Source of the DNA: Rutidosis leptorrhynchoides
Taxonomy: Eukaryota > Streptophyta > Magnoliopsida > Asterales > Asteraceae
Length of the DNA: 64,000 nt
Assembly: GCF_046630445.1 (NCBI RefSeq)
Contig: NC_092339.1
Location: 76,092,001 to 76,156,000 of the forward strand
Direction: 5' to 3'
The notes under the pieces were generated by a model. It ran no database searches. It was given only the letters and a program-made list of their open reading frames with translations, and was not told where the DNA came from. The stretch's first letter is position 1, and every line of letters starts with the position of its first letter. A program made the translations under genes and the position numbers. Below, one piece after another: positions 21,001-32,888 of the stretch.

Positions 21001-23716
21001 TAGTCATATGGCTCGTTACGACTCGATTATGTAGCATGTGAATCAAATTGTCAAGTTTCATGCAAGATACAAGTATAGAAACAAGTTAGAAAGATTGCAT
21101 AATCATTTGGTTAAGTTTGACAAAAAGTCAAACTTTGGTCGGTCAAAGTCAACGAAAAAGTCAACACGTTCGGGTCGGGTCCCGAACTATTTTTCTGTGC
21201 GAGTTATTCATATATAAGCATATTAGAACAAGTTTCATGTGAATCGGAGGTCCCTAGCATAGCAAACATTTTTCCTCTAAATGACAAGTTGGTCAGCCCA
21301 CTTTGGCGCGCCGCGCCAGTACCTGTACAGAAATTCTGGCAGTTTTCCAAGCTTAATGCACGAACCTAACTTCAAGCAATCACCATTTATGACCCGCAAA
21401 CAACCAAAACATGTATCTTATATCATCGGAAAGGTATTTTGACAAGGAAAACAACTAAACACATTTCACCAATCACATTTACTTTTACAACAACCAAAAA
21501 TTTCATTCAAAGCTCCTCATTTAATGCATTCAAGTTCATAAATGCAATTCGATGATTCGACAACTAATTTACATGAATGATATGCCGTTTCGAAGGTAAT
21601 CAAGCATACAATACAACCTAACACTTACAAATAACATTTCGTGTCATTCAAAGCATCAAAAGTCCATTTCAAGTTCATCAAACCCTAACCCAATTTCACC
21701 AAAATCACTAATCAAGTTCATGAAGTTTTCTAAAGCAACCTACACATCAAATTGAAGCTAGCGATACTAGGAACACATTTAATACTTTCACTTTATCATA
21801 ACAACAACATTTAAGCAACCAAATCATCAATCAAACACACCAAACTTTCAAGTTCATGCTAGTTACTAAAATAACAAGATCGAACATATAAATCATATAT
21901 TCATGTTAGACTTGAGCCATAGACACTAATTAACAACTTTATAAGTTAAAAACATCAAGAACACAAAATCTAGTGATTTTAGAAAGTTACCCAAATTAGA
22001 TGTAATCGGTATGGAATCGAAGAGGAAGTTGCAAGGATTCCAAATATGTAATTTGTTTGGATTGAAGCTTGCTAGATTTGAAATGGATGATGATTCTTTG
22101 TGATGAAGTTTGAGAGAAATTGTGAAAGTAGTAAAAGAAAATGGAAATGAAAATGAAAAAGAAAGGGAGGTGGGGGTTGACTAGTCAAAAGCTAGTCACA
22201 TCTTTGCTCCCTTGGCGAAACTAGTCCCTCGAGTTCGGTTGCGGGTGCGTGAATTACCTAAACGAGATATTTTAAATACGCGTATTAACGAAAGATGTTA
22301 TAATCATATAACGGACTTTAAATAAATAAACGAAAAAGTAAACGGAAAAAGACGGGATGTTACAGCATTCTTGATTTCTTCATCTTGAATAGGCCTAACC
22401 ATCTCAAGAGCTTCTGTGGCATCTAACTTTGTAATAAAAATGTCCCCCATTTCACTAACTTGTTTGCACTCTCTGCCTTCTCCCAAAAGCTTCTTAAAAT
22501 GCTTAACAAACTGCTCTCCCACTTGATTATCACAAAAGTTGATCCCATTCTCATCACAAATATTATCAATCCTGCACCTCTGTTTTCTACTCTTTATAAT
22601 ACTATGAAAGAACCTAGTATTTCTGTCTCCCTCTTCAAGCCATTTAATTTTGGCTTTTTGTTTAAGAACAATAAGCTCTTCCACTTTAGCTTTTTCATAC
22701 TCTACCATAATAGCAGAGGCCATTGCTCTACAATGGAAATCATGAGGCATCTTTTCTACATCACTTTGGCATTGTTTGAGTTTCCCTTTCAATTCTTTAA
22801 CTTTTGTGAAAACATTACCTCCTTCCCAATTCAACCTGTTCAGATCCTTCTTAAGATGTTTCATTTTTGAGACCACTTGGAACATCTTATAACCAGTAAC
22901 ATTAGTCTTCCATTTTTCCTCAACTATTTTCAGAAAATTCTCTTTATAGGCCACATGATTCATGAACCTAAAAGATCTCTTTCTCTTAATTAAACCATTT
23001 GGAATGCCTAAGACTGCAGGACTGTGATCGGAAATCATAAAGGGATGGAATATACCATATGCATTTGAGTAGCTGGTAAGAAATACCTCATTACACATGA
23101 TCCTGTCCAATTTTCTTAACACATTACATAAAGGATTCTTCAAAGATTTTGTCCATGTGAAGTAAAAACCAGTGCTACCTAGATCCTCCACCTCAATATC
23201 ACAAATACATTTATTAAAGCTTATCATCTCTTCAGTCATGTGAGAACACCCTGCACTATGCTCATTAACATTCCTAGTAACATTGAAGTCACCCATCAAT
23301 AGCCATGGCTGATGTTGAGAAATATTAGCATGACCAAGCAATTCATTCCATAATAAGTTTCTTTCTGAACCACTATTACTAGCATAAATGAAACTGCAAT
23401 AGAATTTTGAACATTTATCTACTGTTTCAATGAGGCATAATATCACCTGTCTAGCAACTTGAACAACCATCAGATTCACCTTTGTATTATCCCACCCAAG
23501 AACAATTCGACAACTATTAAAGCTCAACCCAATATTGGAAACCCAACTCCACCTACCAAACACATAGTTTCAAGCTTTATCAATATTAGGTTTTAAATGA
23601 GTTTCCAAAATGGCACAAACACTAACATTCTCCTCTTTGATAAAATCCTTTAATTCATCTTGTTTATCCTTATGACACATACCCCTAATATTCCAGCAGG
23701 CAACTTTAAAATCCAT
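18005..23716 (-). pseudogene. LINE ORF2: endonuclease-reverse transcriptase, interrupted
   Basis: It starts MDFKVACWNIRGM with the endonuclease motif CAILETHLK. A premature TGA lies at 23572-23570. The frame then continues through WLLMGDFNV and ISDHSP endonuclease motifs to 22366, where the solo LTR is inserted. Beyond it (from 20106) come DDKAPGPDGY, the RT motifs GLRQGDPMSPYLF and FADDLMVF, and a premature TAA at 18870-18868. The last part (18867-18005) has a zf-RVT module (CAFCDSEMDSVKHLFFKC). An active LINE would have one uninterrupted frame of about 1200-1300 aa. Confidence 0.9.
20107..22364 (-). mobile_element. Solo LTR of a Ty3/Gypsy-type element inside LINE ORF2
   Basis: A 2258-base unit starting TGTAGCGACCC and ending GATGTTACA, flanked by the perfect 5-bp duplication GCATT (20102-20106 and 22365-22369). 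There is no internal domain, so it is the product of LTR-LTR recombination. On the minus strand it carries the LTR-intron landmarks seen in related copies: donor GTGAGA at 20879 and acceptor TTTTCTCAG|GT ending at 20411. The uninterrupted duplication shows it went into a LINE already in place. Confidence 0.93.
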
Positions 23717-23721
23717 TAAAC

Positions 23722-25230
23722 TTAAATCACCTTCTCCAGCAATGCTGGATCTTTACCATATACCTCATTATCACCCACTGCAGTTTTAGCATTTGCAGTG
23801 AATTCTAAGATATCATCCTCACTTGGAATCTCTTGAACTTCTTTTGAAGAATAACTTTCTTCATCATGGTCTGATAGAACTGCATACTTGTTCAAAGATT
23901 GTTTCAGCCCTTTCATAACATTATCATTCAAGTTCCACATTTTATCAGGAGTTTCAGCCTTATTCTTAGGCACATACACCTGCTTAATTGGATCCTTTTG
24001 TTTCACTTGTTGTTTAGCCTTATAATCATTCTTTTTATTCCTAACTTCCACAAACCCTTCCTTATCAGTAACCACTTTGTTAGTTTTCACCTCCATTTCA
24101 GCACTAGTTCTAGGTCTTATCTTGCATACATCATGGTTATGACCAAAAACAGCACAATGGGAGCACATGGCTGGTTTCCAATCATAATCCACTTTCACTT
24201 TCTTAACACCCTTAGTAACATTCATTTTATCTCTGTAGTATATGTCCACATGATCAGGATAACCCTTTGATGCTTCCATTTCTACCATAACCCTTGCATA
24301 TCCTACTCTCCCAGTCCCTTTATTACACATACTTGCAGTTGTGTTATCCATTACAATTGGCTTACCAAGTTTACTTGAAATAGCACTAATTCCTTTGGAA
24401 CTCCAAGCCTCTAATGGAACATTTGATAGTTTAACCCAAACCGGCAATTTTGAAGGTTCAACTTTTTCAATATTCAATTCAGGACTCCATTTACCAACAA
24501 ACAGTGGCTTATCATTCACAATCCAAGGTCCCTGTTCAATAACCTCATTCATACCTTCCATACTTCTAAATTTGAAATAACAAATCTGATTTTGATCCAT
24601 TGTGATTTCTCTTATACCATATTTATTCCACATCTTCCTAAGATTAAACTGCAATTGACCATATGGCATATTCCCCCCAATGATATAACCATATGCAGTT
24701 TTATTCCACCTACTAGCACCTTCTTCCACAAATACTTCATCAAAAACAACAATCTCAGTACCATCCTCATCAACTGTGAATGGCACAAAGCATAGTTTCT
24801 TATCTATTTCCTCATTCACTATTCTAGCATAAGAATTAGGCATTACAGCCTTACGCACAGTATCATCAGACTTAGTATCTACAACCTTAAGACCCGTATC
24901 AACAGAATCTATAGTATCATCAGACTTAGTAACTACAACCTTAGGCATATTATCAACAGAATCTATATTATCAACCGTAGCAGACTTATTAGACTGTTTA
25001 GATACAGAATTGTTATGCATACCGAGAGGAGGATATTGATATGCACACTTGATGTTTAATTCCTCACTGTTCTCCTTGTGATTGATCTCTACATCCTGTA
25101 AATCAACCTCGCAATCCACTTCTGAGCTAACTTCGCTTGATATCTCCTTTGATTTCATGCTATGAATTGTATTCGAAAATTTGATAGGAATTTTAATTTT
25201 TCGCTTTGAATTGCGACGATTAGGAGACAT
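23722..25230 (-). CDS. LINE ORF1: DUF4283/zinc-knuckle nucleic-acid-binding protein
   Basis: An intact 502-aa frame starting MSPNRRNSKRKIKIPIKF. It has a charged N-terminus with VDTKSDDT-like short repeats and a DUF4283 region (about residues 150-320). This is followed by a CCHC zinc knuckle, CSHCAVFGHNHDVC, and a charged tail. This is the usual ORF1 of plant L1 elements, which coats the LINE RNA. An upstream in-frame Met exists at 25380, but the SPNRR start fits the family better. The stop is 5 bases before the ORF2 ATG (23716), a typical compact ORF1/ORF2 junction. Confidence 0.85.
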   Translation of the reverse strand: MSPNRRNSKRKIKIPIKFSNTIHSMKSKEISSEVSSEVDCEVDLQDVEINHKENSEELNIKCAYQYPPLGMHNNSVSKQSNKSATVDNIDSVDNMPKVVVTKSDDTIDSVDTGLKVVDTKSDDTVRKAVMPNSYARIVNEEIDKKLCFVPFTVDEDGTEIVVFDEVFVEEGASRWNKTAYGYIIGGNMPYGQLQFNLRKMWNKYGIREITMDQNQICYFKFRSMEGMNEVIEQGPWIVNDKPLFVGKWSPELNIEKVEPSKLPVWVKLSNVPLEAWSSKGISAISSKLGKPIVMDNTTASMCNKGTGRVGYARVMVEMEASKGYPDHVDIYYRDKMNVTKGVKKVKVDYDWKPAMCSHCAVFGHNHDVCKIRPRTSAEMEVKTNKVVTDKEGFVEVRNKKNDYKAKQQVKQKDPIKQVYVPKNKAETPDKMWNLNDNVMKGLKQSLNKYAVLSDHDEESYSSKEVQEIPSEDDILEFTANAKTAVGDNEVYGKDPALLEKVI

Positions 25231-25400
25231 TATGAAGATCAGAACCAAACTAGAACTAAATCGAGTATCTCTAACGTGTTTAGGAATACGGATCTGTACA
25301 AAATACTGTTTAATTGCTGAAAATTGAGATGTAAAAATCAAAATTAGGGCAAAAATGACGGAAGAATGAGTTCCCGCCAAATCGCCTAGTCAGGAGAGAG

Positions 25401-25818
25401 AAAATACATTTTTTGGGGTTAATTTAAATTTGGTTATAAACGGTTGCAAACTAAATATTCAAACACTTACCATCACGGGAACTAGTAACATAATTTATAG
25501 GGCCCATGTATATGTATATATACTTGATAATAATAAACAACCAAGAGACTAGATAAACTAATAAAACCATGATAAGAACGGGAAAAAAAAAGCAAGAATA
25601 TACTGCAGTTCAGCTCAGATAAGTATAAAGAAGACTCCATTTCCACTCAACGTCATAAAACAAAGAAAACAGGGATTCGTCCGCACAGTATATATAATCT
25701 GGTTAATGATTAACGGCCTCATCTTAACCAAACAGCCACCTGTGTAAACCATAATCAACCGAAGAACAACATAGTTTTTCTATACCAAAACCATAACAAA
25801 ATTCTTTCAAAAACGTAC
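25401..25818 (-). other. Probable 3' UTR and flank of the CUE gene
   Basis: Non-coding sequence between the stop codon of the CUE gene and the 5' end of the LINE. It may include the polyadenylation region; no signal could be singled out. Confidence 0.35.
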
Positions 25819-28800
25819 TCAAAATCCACCCAAACCTGAAAAGTGTTTTTTCATAGCTTGATCTTTCCGGTAATGATTCGTCCTACCCCCTCCTCTTCTC
25901 CCTCCTCTCCCTCTACCCCCTCTTCCACGCTCTCCAAACTCGTTACCATCTTCCCCTTCATTCGACTCCAACACATTTTGTTCATTTCCGATAATACCCC
26001 TACCCCCTCCTCTCCTACCTCTCCCTCTACCCCCTCTTCCACGTTCACTACCAAACTCATTCCTATCTTCCCGTTCTGTTACACTTTGTGAATTTCCAAT
26101 ACTACCCCTACCCCATCCTCTCCCTTTCCCTCTTCCACCCACTTGGTGTTGCTCCTCATACTGCCTTTCACTTGATTTCATATCAACATTCTGGTTATAG
26201 TTACTATTCCCTACACCTTCATTAACTTCCATAATCTTTTGTGCTGCACCTAAAGGAAAATTACCTCCCTTACCAAGCCCATGAATCATGCCTTTTTGAG
26301 CTTGATTAACGATAGACGCTTCATTGTAATTAGCAGCCGCCACAGACCCCGATACTTTGTAACTGTAATTCTTACCATCTTTAACAAAAAACTGGGGTTT
26401 TTGTCTTGACCCCCATCGATAAGCATCTGAAGCAGAAGAAGTCTCACTGGAATTTACCTTTTCATTCAAATCATCCAGTCCAGAATCACCCACTCCTAAA
26501 CCAAGATCATCAAAAGAATCATCATACTCATCTTCATACTCACGCATTGATTGAAGAGCAAAACTGTTAGCCGTTTCGTCTTTCGAATTAAGAAACTGAT
26601 TATCAGGAACATTCGTTGTAGATTTCCTGATAAATCTTCCAACTGAAGAGGACGAAGACGATGAAGATTGAGGCAACACGTTTGCAGGTGCAGATATAGA
26701 TGTCGAAGTGGAAGTGGGTCCGGGTGCAGGTGCGGGAGTTAAATCTTCAACCAACTTTCCTTTACCTTTATCTTTGATGCTAGCGGAAGGAGCGGCGGTT
26801 TTGGGCGGGACAACCGCTAGGGAAGTATCAAGAGAAAGTAGATCACTATGAAGGGTTCCTTCTAGAATTCTCTGAATGACTTCTTCAGGATTGTTATTAT
26901 ACACATCAAGACAAGCAGATATGAAGCCTTTACCATAATCAGGAAACAAATCTTTCACTTGACTGATTTTTGATTCAATTATAGCATCATCTTCATCCAT
27001 TTCCACCGCTTTGTTTGATGACAAATGTGGTATACTTTTGCTTGTTGAAACTGATATGATTCCAGAAAGAAATTTCAACTGTTCATTATCCATTGAGATC
27101 CATCTTTCATTCTGTAAGATTTCAAGTCTGTTTATCAGTTGGTAGTTATTTTCAATACTTTGAAGAAGTGTATTATTGAGGTTTGTTCCATCTTTAATAG
27201 TTGAACATTCTTCACTGATTTCTCGAAATGTTTGAATCAAAATGTCTGCTCTGATGGTTGGATCTTCCACTTGGGCTGGAAATATCTTTGAAGCAGATGG
27301 AATAAGAATACTCTCCTTAAACAATTCTTCACTTAAGTAACATAAATTTAGTAAATTCCAGCTAAAATTGGTTATTCTAGATGATAAGATTTTCAGACTA
27401 ATGCCAACTTTTGACAACATGTCATCTTTCTTTGTTGTAAATATTATTTGGAACCCCTGTTGCAAAGTTGGTAATAAGGAATCATGCAGTCTAGCAAGGA
27501 TTTTAAGCAATTCATCACTTCCATAGCTGCAAACAAGTAAATATATTAGTATTTAATATTCAGCAACATAAAACATTTGAAATTTTTTTGTACAAATCTT
27601 AGGTGAATACAGGAACAAGCAAAAGTGAAAAGTACCTGGTCAAAACAGGGCAAGAAAAATACAGAGCTGCCTGTTTGTAAGCACTAATCAAGGCATCCAT
27701 TGATACGATAGCATCATTTATAAAATCCATCACCTAGAAGAATATATAAAGTACACACATAACGAAGGGAAAAAAACTATTTTCATGAACATGATTTTAA
27801 CAAATAGCAGAAAACAAATAAGAGTAATTACATTCTAGTTACGAAAATTTCTCACCTCTAAATAGTCTGAGCGAAGACGAGTGGAACCATCATCTTGAGG
27901 TACAGGAGATGATAATAGTACCTATATTTCAACCCATCAGCTGAAACTATTTAATACGCAAAAGAATAGCAAATAATATTATTAAGGAAGAATACCTCTA
28001 TAGATGTGGTACAACGCTCATACATGGTATGAACTATGCTAAGAAAATGAGAAATAGCTGCAGAGAAACTATCATGGATCGAAGGCTGAGCTTGTATTGC
28101 ATTGGTGACCTGATAAAAAGAATAAATCAAGACTGATACATATTAAATGCAGCAAAAGTGATTAGAAAAGAAGTTCTAATGTAAATTCAGAGCAAACGCA
28201 ACATTTATGATAAACAGCTAATTCACAAGCAAACAGTGCAGCAATTTGCATTTCGCACGAGTCAATACAGTAATTTAAAAGCAAACAAATCAAGTTACTT
28301 TCTGGCACAAGTCAACATAGTTTGATCACTTATTATTATCAGATTCGAGCAACTAGATTATTTGAAATCTAAAAAAGAAACCACGGAAATCACTTGGTAC
28401 ACAAAGCTTACAATTGATCGGATCAAGTCTTCATTCTCATGACCATAAATAGCACATATGTCTAGCAACTTAGGCAAGTCGAGCAACTTCTTTTCCTGCA
28501 AAATGACTATAAGCATATCTAGTAAACAAGGATATCACATAATATTTACTGTTAACAAACTGCTACCTTTCGTAAACAAATGTGATACAAACTTAAACGC
28601 AGATATTTTAGTACTGTTTGCCTAGCTTATTTTGAAACGATGTACATGAACGCAAGTTCATTTGACTAGAAAAGAGTATCAGAGTAAACACACCTGCATG
28701 ATCCTTTACACTTAAACTATCAGTCACCTTGGCACCAGGATCCCGATTTGAAGACCTTCAAAGCAAAATCATGCAGCCATGAACATAATAATAAACTTAT

Positions 28801-29546
28801 ATAAATTACTGTGAAAAAACTGACAACTATAAAAAGAAGTCCAAACATACATTCGATAAAAAATCATTAACACACGTCGGTTTAGCTCATAATCGCCAAC
28901 AATCACCCCTGCAACTATACGCTTCGCTCCACGATACGGAAAGTCGTACCATCTACTCCTAAACTTCAAGTAACTTTCCAAAAATTCATGAAGAGATGTA
29001 TCACTAGCCACTGATCACCAAAACATAAAATAACTAAATAATTACTTCCAAAATGTATTGCATAGGGGAATTTGTAACTCATACATATATTTATATTTAT
29101 AATAATAATAATTATAATAATAATTATAATTATAATTATAATTATAATTATAATACAACGGACAAATATAAGCAATTATAATCAACTGCAATTGATAAAC
29201 CTGTTGTCCAAAAATCCTTAGGGTTTAATTTGAGCAAACGAGAACACTCTCGATTCAATAAATCAATGGCGGATTGAGATTCAACGGTATCTAAACCACC
29301 TTCTTCAGCACCTAAACCTGCTGCAACCGCTTCATCTTGTGGCAAGTAATTTACAAAATTGCCACCGCCGTGATGCCTGCGCTGACCATCGGAATTACTA
29401 CTACTGCCAGATGAAGATGAATGTTGATTTCGTAACGAATTGGAGAGCGTTTGATTTGGAAACGATTGAGATGGCGTTGATTTAGGTACAAATTTTTGTT
29501 GTTGAGTTCGATTCGTGCTGCGTGAGTATCGTTGATGATTCGACAT
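25819..29546 (-). CDS. ASCC2-like ubiquitin-binding CUE-domain protein, 8 exons
   Basis: Exons: 29546-29201, 29010-28851, 28755-28692, 28495-28412, 28109-27996, 27921-27856, 27733-27636, 27526-25819; 2640 bases, about 879 aa. The start MSNHQRYSRSTNRT opens a Ser/Gln-rich disordered region. A helical ASCC2-type N-terminal region follows (LHEFLESYLKFRSRWYDFPYRG; EKKLLDLPKLLDICAIYG). A CUE domain lies at about residues 496-537 (KISQVKDLFPDYGKGFISAC, then NPEEVIQRILEG). The tail is RGG-rich, about the last 110 residues. CUE domains bind ubiquitin; human ASCC2 works with the ASCC3 helicase in ribosome quality control and alkylation repair, and a like role here is inferred. The exon 3 donor is uncertain: GTGTTT keeps the frame, whereas the stronger-looking GTGTGT two bases earlier does not. 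Confidence 0.88.
29099..29155. repeat. (AAT/ATT)n microsatellite in intron 1 of the CUE gene
   Basis: Trinucleotide and hexanucleotide AAT/TAATTA run just downstream of exon 1. Confidence 0.9.
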
Positions 29547-30690
29547 TATAATAAGAGGTTTGTTTGTGCTTGAAATAGTTGATTAGGGTTTTAGGGTGAT
29601 AAAGGTTATGATGACTGTGACGATGATTATTCTCTGTGAAGTACGGAATATTAATTTGCAATCTGGATTTGGAAGTCGGAGTGGGGGTTGAAACGGTGTC
29701 GTGTGTTACTTGGGCTGCAAGCTCGAATGAAATCAGCTAACCCATTCTTCATCTCACAATAAAAACAAATTTTGTCTTACCTAAAACAAGTCTATTTTGT
29801 TTTTTCTTTTATTTAGAGTAAAACGAAAATTAAATTACAATTACAATAGATGATTAAATTGAATATTGTTTAGACTCAAACAAGCCTGATTGACTAGACT
29901 TAATCGATCTAATTCAACTATATGTTAAATTTGACTATGTCGACATCGAACAAACAACCAAATGCCTAACACAATTCAAACAAAACACTTGAAACGACAA
30001 TTGCGACAATTTAAACTCGCGACTCCGCATAACATAAATTGAGAAAACTATCAGAAAGTAAATCATGGACTTACATTTGACTGCGTGAATTGTGACTTTG
30101 ATGCAGCCTAAAGTAACTTGAAGCAACCCAAGACCCGTAAAAAACATAACCCACGAACGTCTACACACCATATAGAGACAAAACATGCCCGACATAGAAG
30201 ACGTCAAGAAGCCAATACCTGACTACCAAGAAATAGCCAAACGATTCTGATCCAACTACAAAGACCGTTGACTCCACCAAGACCTCAAGAGGTTTCAAGG
30301 GATGTATTGACACTTTAAAGAAAAAAATAATCCCACCAAGTAGTAGTATACATGAATCATAGCTCACTATCAAATATACTGAGAAACAATAACAACGACT
30401 CATTTGAGTCGGGTGGCGCTTCGTCGAGATACGGGAAAAATAAAGAGAGATGCCACAGAGAGACAACTATAAATAATGCAAATATTAGATAATCCAAGTG
30501 AAACTGGACCAAATGAAACTCCCCCAAATTACCTCACACCATTAAATTGACAAACAAATCACATCGCAATATCAAAATCAAGATGCTAAAGGTACTAGAA
30601 CCCATCGGTTAATTATCATCACAAAGCAACAATACCCAAACAAGGACATTACCCAAACAATTTTCAAATTCTCGGACCCACACCTGCAAC
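29547..30690. other. Upstream region of the CUE gene, otherwise unassigned
   Basis: The first 150-200 bases should hold the promoter and 5' UTR of the CUE gene; no TATA box is evident. The rest is AT-rich with short open frames that show no recognisable family. Confidence 0.3.
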
Positions 30691-32888
30691 TGTGATAACC
30701 CGTAAATTTCCGGCAAAATTTAAACAAAAATCTTTATATGATTTCATTTAACCTCGACTAATTCCGACGATTCACGAACAATTATTTGTAAATAATTACG
30801 CATTAATTTGATATATTAATATTATTATTATTAATATCCTTTTTAAACAAGATATCAATAATTAATATCTTTATTATCAGTATTGTTATTATGAATAAAA
30901 AAAATATTGACAAATATTCTTGAAAAAGTAGTAAATCAATTTGTTTATTTTAAAAAAATATATATATAAAAAAAATCCTTAAAATAAATGATTTTTTTAA
31001 TAAAATAAATAAATAAATAAATTACTTTTTAATTAAAAATTATAATGGAAAACTACTTTTATTATTTTATTTTGTGCATTATCCCATGACCTAACATTTA
31101 ATACTTTTGAATTTTAAAATCCCATTAAAAATTAAAATATTTCTTTTTCTTTTAATTATTTTATTCTTTTTACCTAATTTTTTCAAGTATAAATACCCCT
31201 CATTTCTCATTCAAACTCACACCAAAATTTCTCTCATTCTCTCTTTGAAGAATTACTACTAGTAAGTATTCTTTTCTTACTTTTTACTTTTTACTTTTTA
31301 CTATTTACTTCGGTTTATTTTTTTTTTACCGAAACATGTAAATAATGTTATAAATTATATGTAATTAAAATTAAAATAAATAACATGTTATAATTAGTAA
31401 TATATGTTACTAAAAATTATAAAAGTATTTTTATGAATTAATATATAGGAGTTATAAATAAAATCGAATTAATGAATATATATGTGCGCACCTAACGTGA
31501 AGGTTATAATTAAAGATAGCGTACAAAGACTACAAACATCACCGCTACTTGTGGCCTAGGGTGATCCTTGTTACCATTATGGGACGCTTGTGGATCTCGA
31601 ATGCCAAGACTTAGATTCTGATCAAGAGATCCTGGGCCGCTCGGTAACAATAGATCATTCGAGTGACTTGCATGTTAGCGACGAAGTTTGGGCGAGATTG
31701 TACAACATCTTTGTTAAGAATTATAACCCGAACATTCTTAAACTAGAAGCTTACTATAAGTGGAAGTTTTTCACAAATAGTAGGTTTCCAAAAATAGAAA
31801 CTTTTGAGAAATAGAAACTTTTCTCGAAAACCGTCACTGTCAATATAGTTGCTATATTAATAAACATACTTTATGTCAAGTTAGACATTAACTAATCAAA
31901 CGTTATACCTCAAGGTTGATATCCAGATCTCTTACTTGCTTTACTTTCTTTCTTGCGTGGAATACTTCAACTGCTATTTAATGTGAGTTTTCATAGCTCC
32001 CTTTTTATCTATATTTTTGGGCTGAGAATACATGCGCAACTTTTATAACTGTTTTACACGTATCAACTATTAAACTGTGATATGTTGGGCTATGACCAGC
32101 AAGTCCCCAACCGAAAAGTATAAACGATAACTTGTTACGGGGCAAACTTGAAAGTCTAGTCTAAATACAAGTACCAACTATTAAACTGTGATATGTTGGG
32201 CTATGACCAGCAAGTCCCCAACCGACAAGTATAAACGATAACTTGTTACGGGCAAACTTGAATGTCTAGTCTAAATATCAGTACCAACTGTTAAAACTAT
32301 GCTATACCCGGCTATGTCCGACTAAGTCCCTACAGTGATATTTTTAATTGCTGCGGCATTCTTAATTATTGGGGATAGGCCTATCGGGAGTAACGTCCCC
32401 GATACATTTGACTAAGTCTTTGTATTACTTGATAATGAAATTAAACGACAAGGACAGAACAACTTGTCACGGGGCAAACTTGAACGTTTAGTCTAAATAT
32501 CACGCACTGGCATAACTTTTTGATCCTGCGGGAGATCAACTTGACTGGATCTGAGTGATCTACTTATGAAAACAAATCTTGTGGTCTAACACTATTACTG
32601 AAATCATTATTTATGACAAACCTATGAACTCACTCAACCTCGTGTTGACTTTTTAAGCATGTTTATTCTCAGGTACTTGAATATTGCTTCCGCTGTATAT
32701 CTACTGCTTTGATGATGATTGCTTGCAATGCTTGGAGTCTTCATTACATATCATATCAATCAAAGACATATTTATCTTCCGCTGCAAAAACTCAACAAAA
32801 CGTCTCATGTAGAGTAGTTCTCGTTTATACAACTGTGATTTGATATAATTAGACACAAATACCCCAGGCCCTATTTGGGGGTGTCAAA
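30691..32888 (+). repeat. 5' LTR of the non-autonomous element
   Basis: About 2.2 kb. It contains a TATA-like AAGTATAAATACCCC (about 31186-31200) and a putative intron, donor GTGAGT at 31983 and acceptor TTATTCTCAG ending at 32672. Inside that intron is a tandem duplication of about 115 bases (roughly 32060-32290, with GATATGTTGGGCTATGACC in each copy). Confidence 0.9.

Larger units (their letters stand above)
17880..25400 (-). mobile_element. L1-type LINE retrotransposon, interrupted by a solo LTR
   Basis: About 5.3 kb of LINE sequence (after excluding the 2.26-kb LTR) with plant L1 organisation on the minus strand: ORF1 (25230-23722), then ORF2 (from 23716). ORF2 covers an AP-type endonuclease, reverse transcriptase and C-terminal zf-RVT region. 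The short 5' leader ends near 25400, about 420 bases beyond the stop codon of the CUE gene. The 3' end is near 17880-17900, without an obvious poly(A) tail. ORF1 is open. ORF2 has two premature stops plus the LTR insertion, so it is inactive but not very old. Confidence 0.9.

Noticed and set aside
22460-22870. Plus-strand open frames across the LINE (also 23899-24795)
   Set aside because: They are antisense shadows of LINE ORF1/ORF2, whose motifs read on the minus strand.
25843-26091. Pro/Ser/Thr-rich plus-strand frame
   Set aside because: It is the antisense of the RGG-rich tail of the CUE protein.
29935-30466. Possible small gene on the minus strand upstream of the CUE gene
   Set aside because: Two overlapping short frames without recognisable domains, splice-consistent partners or composition unlike the background.
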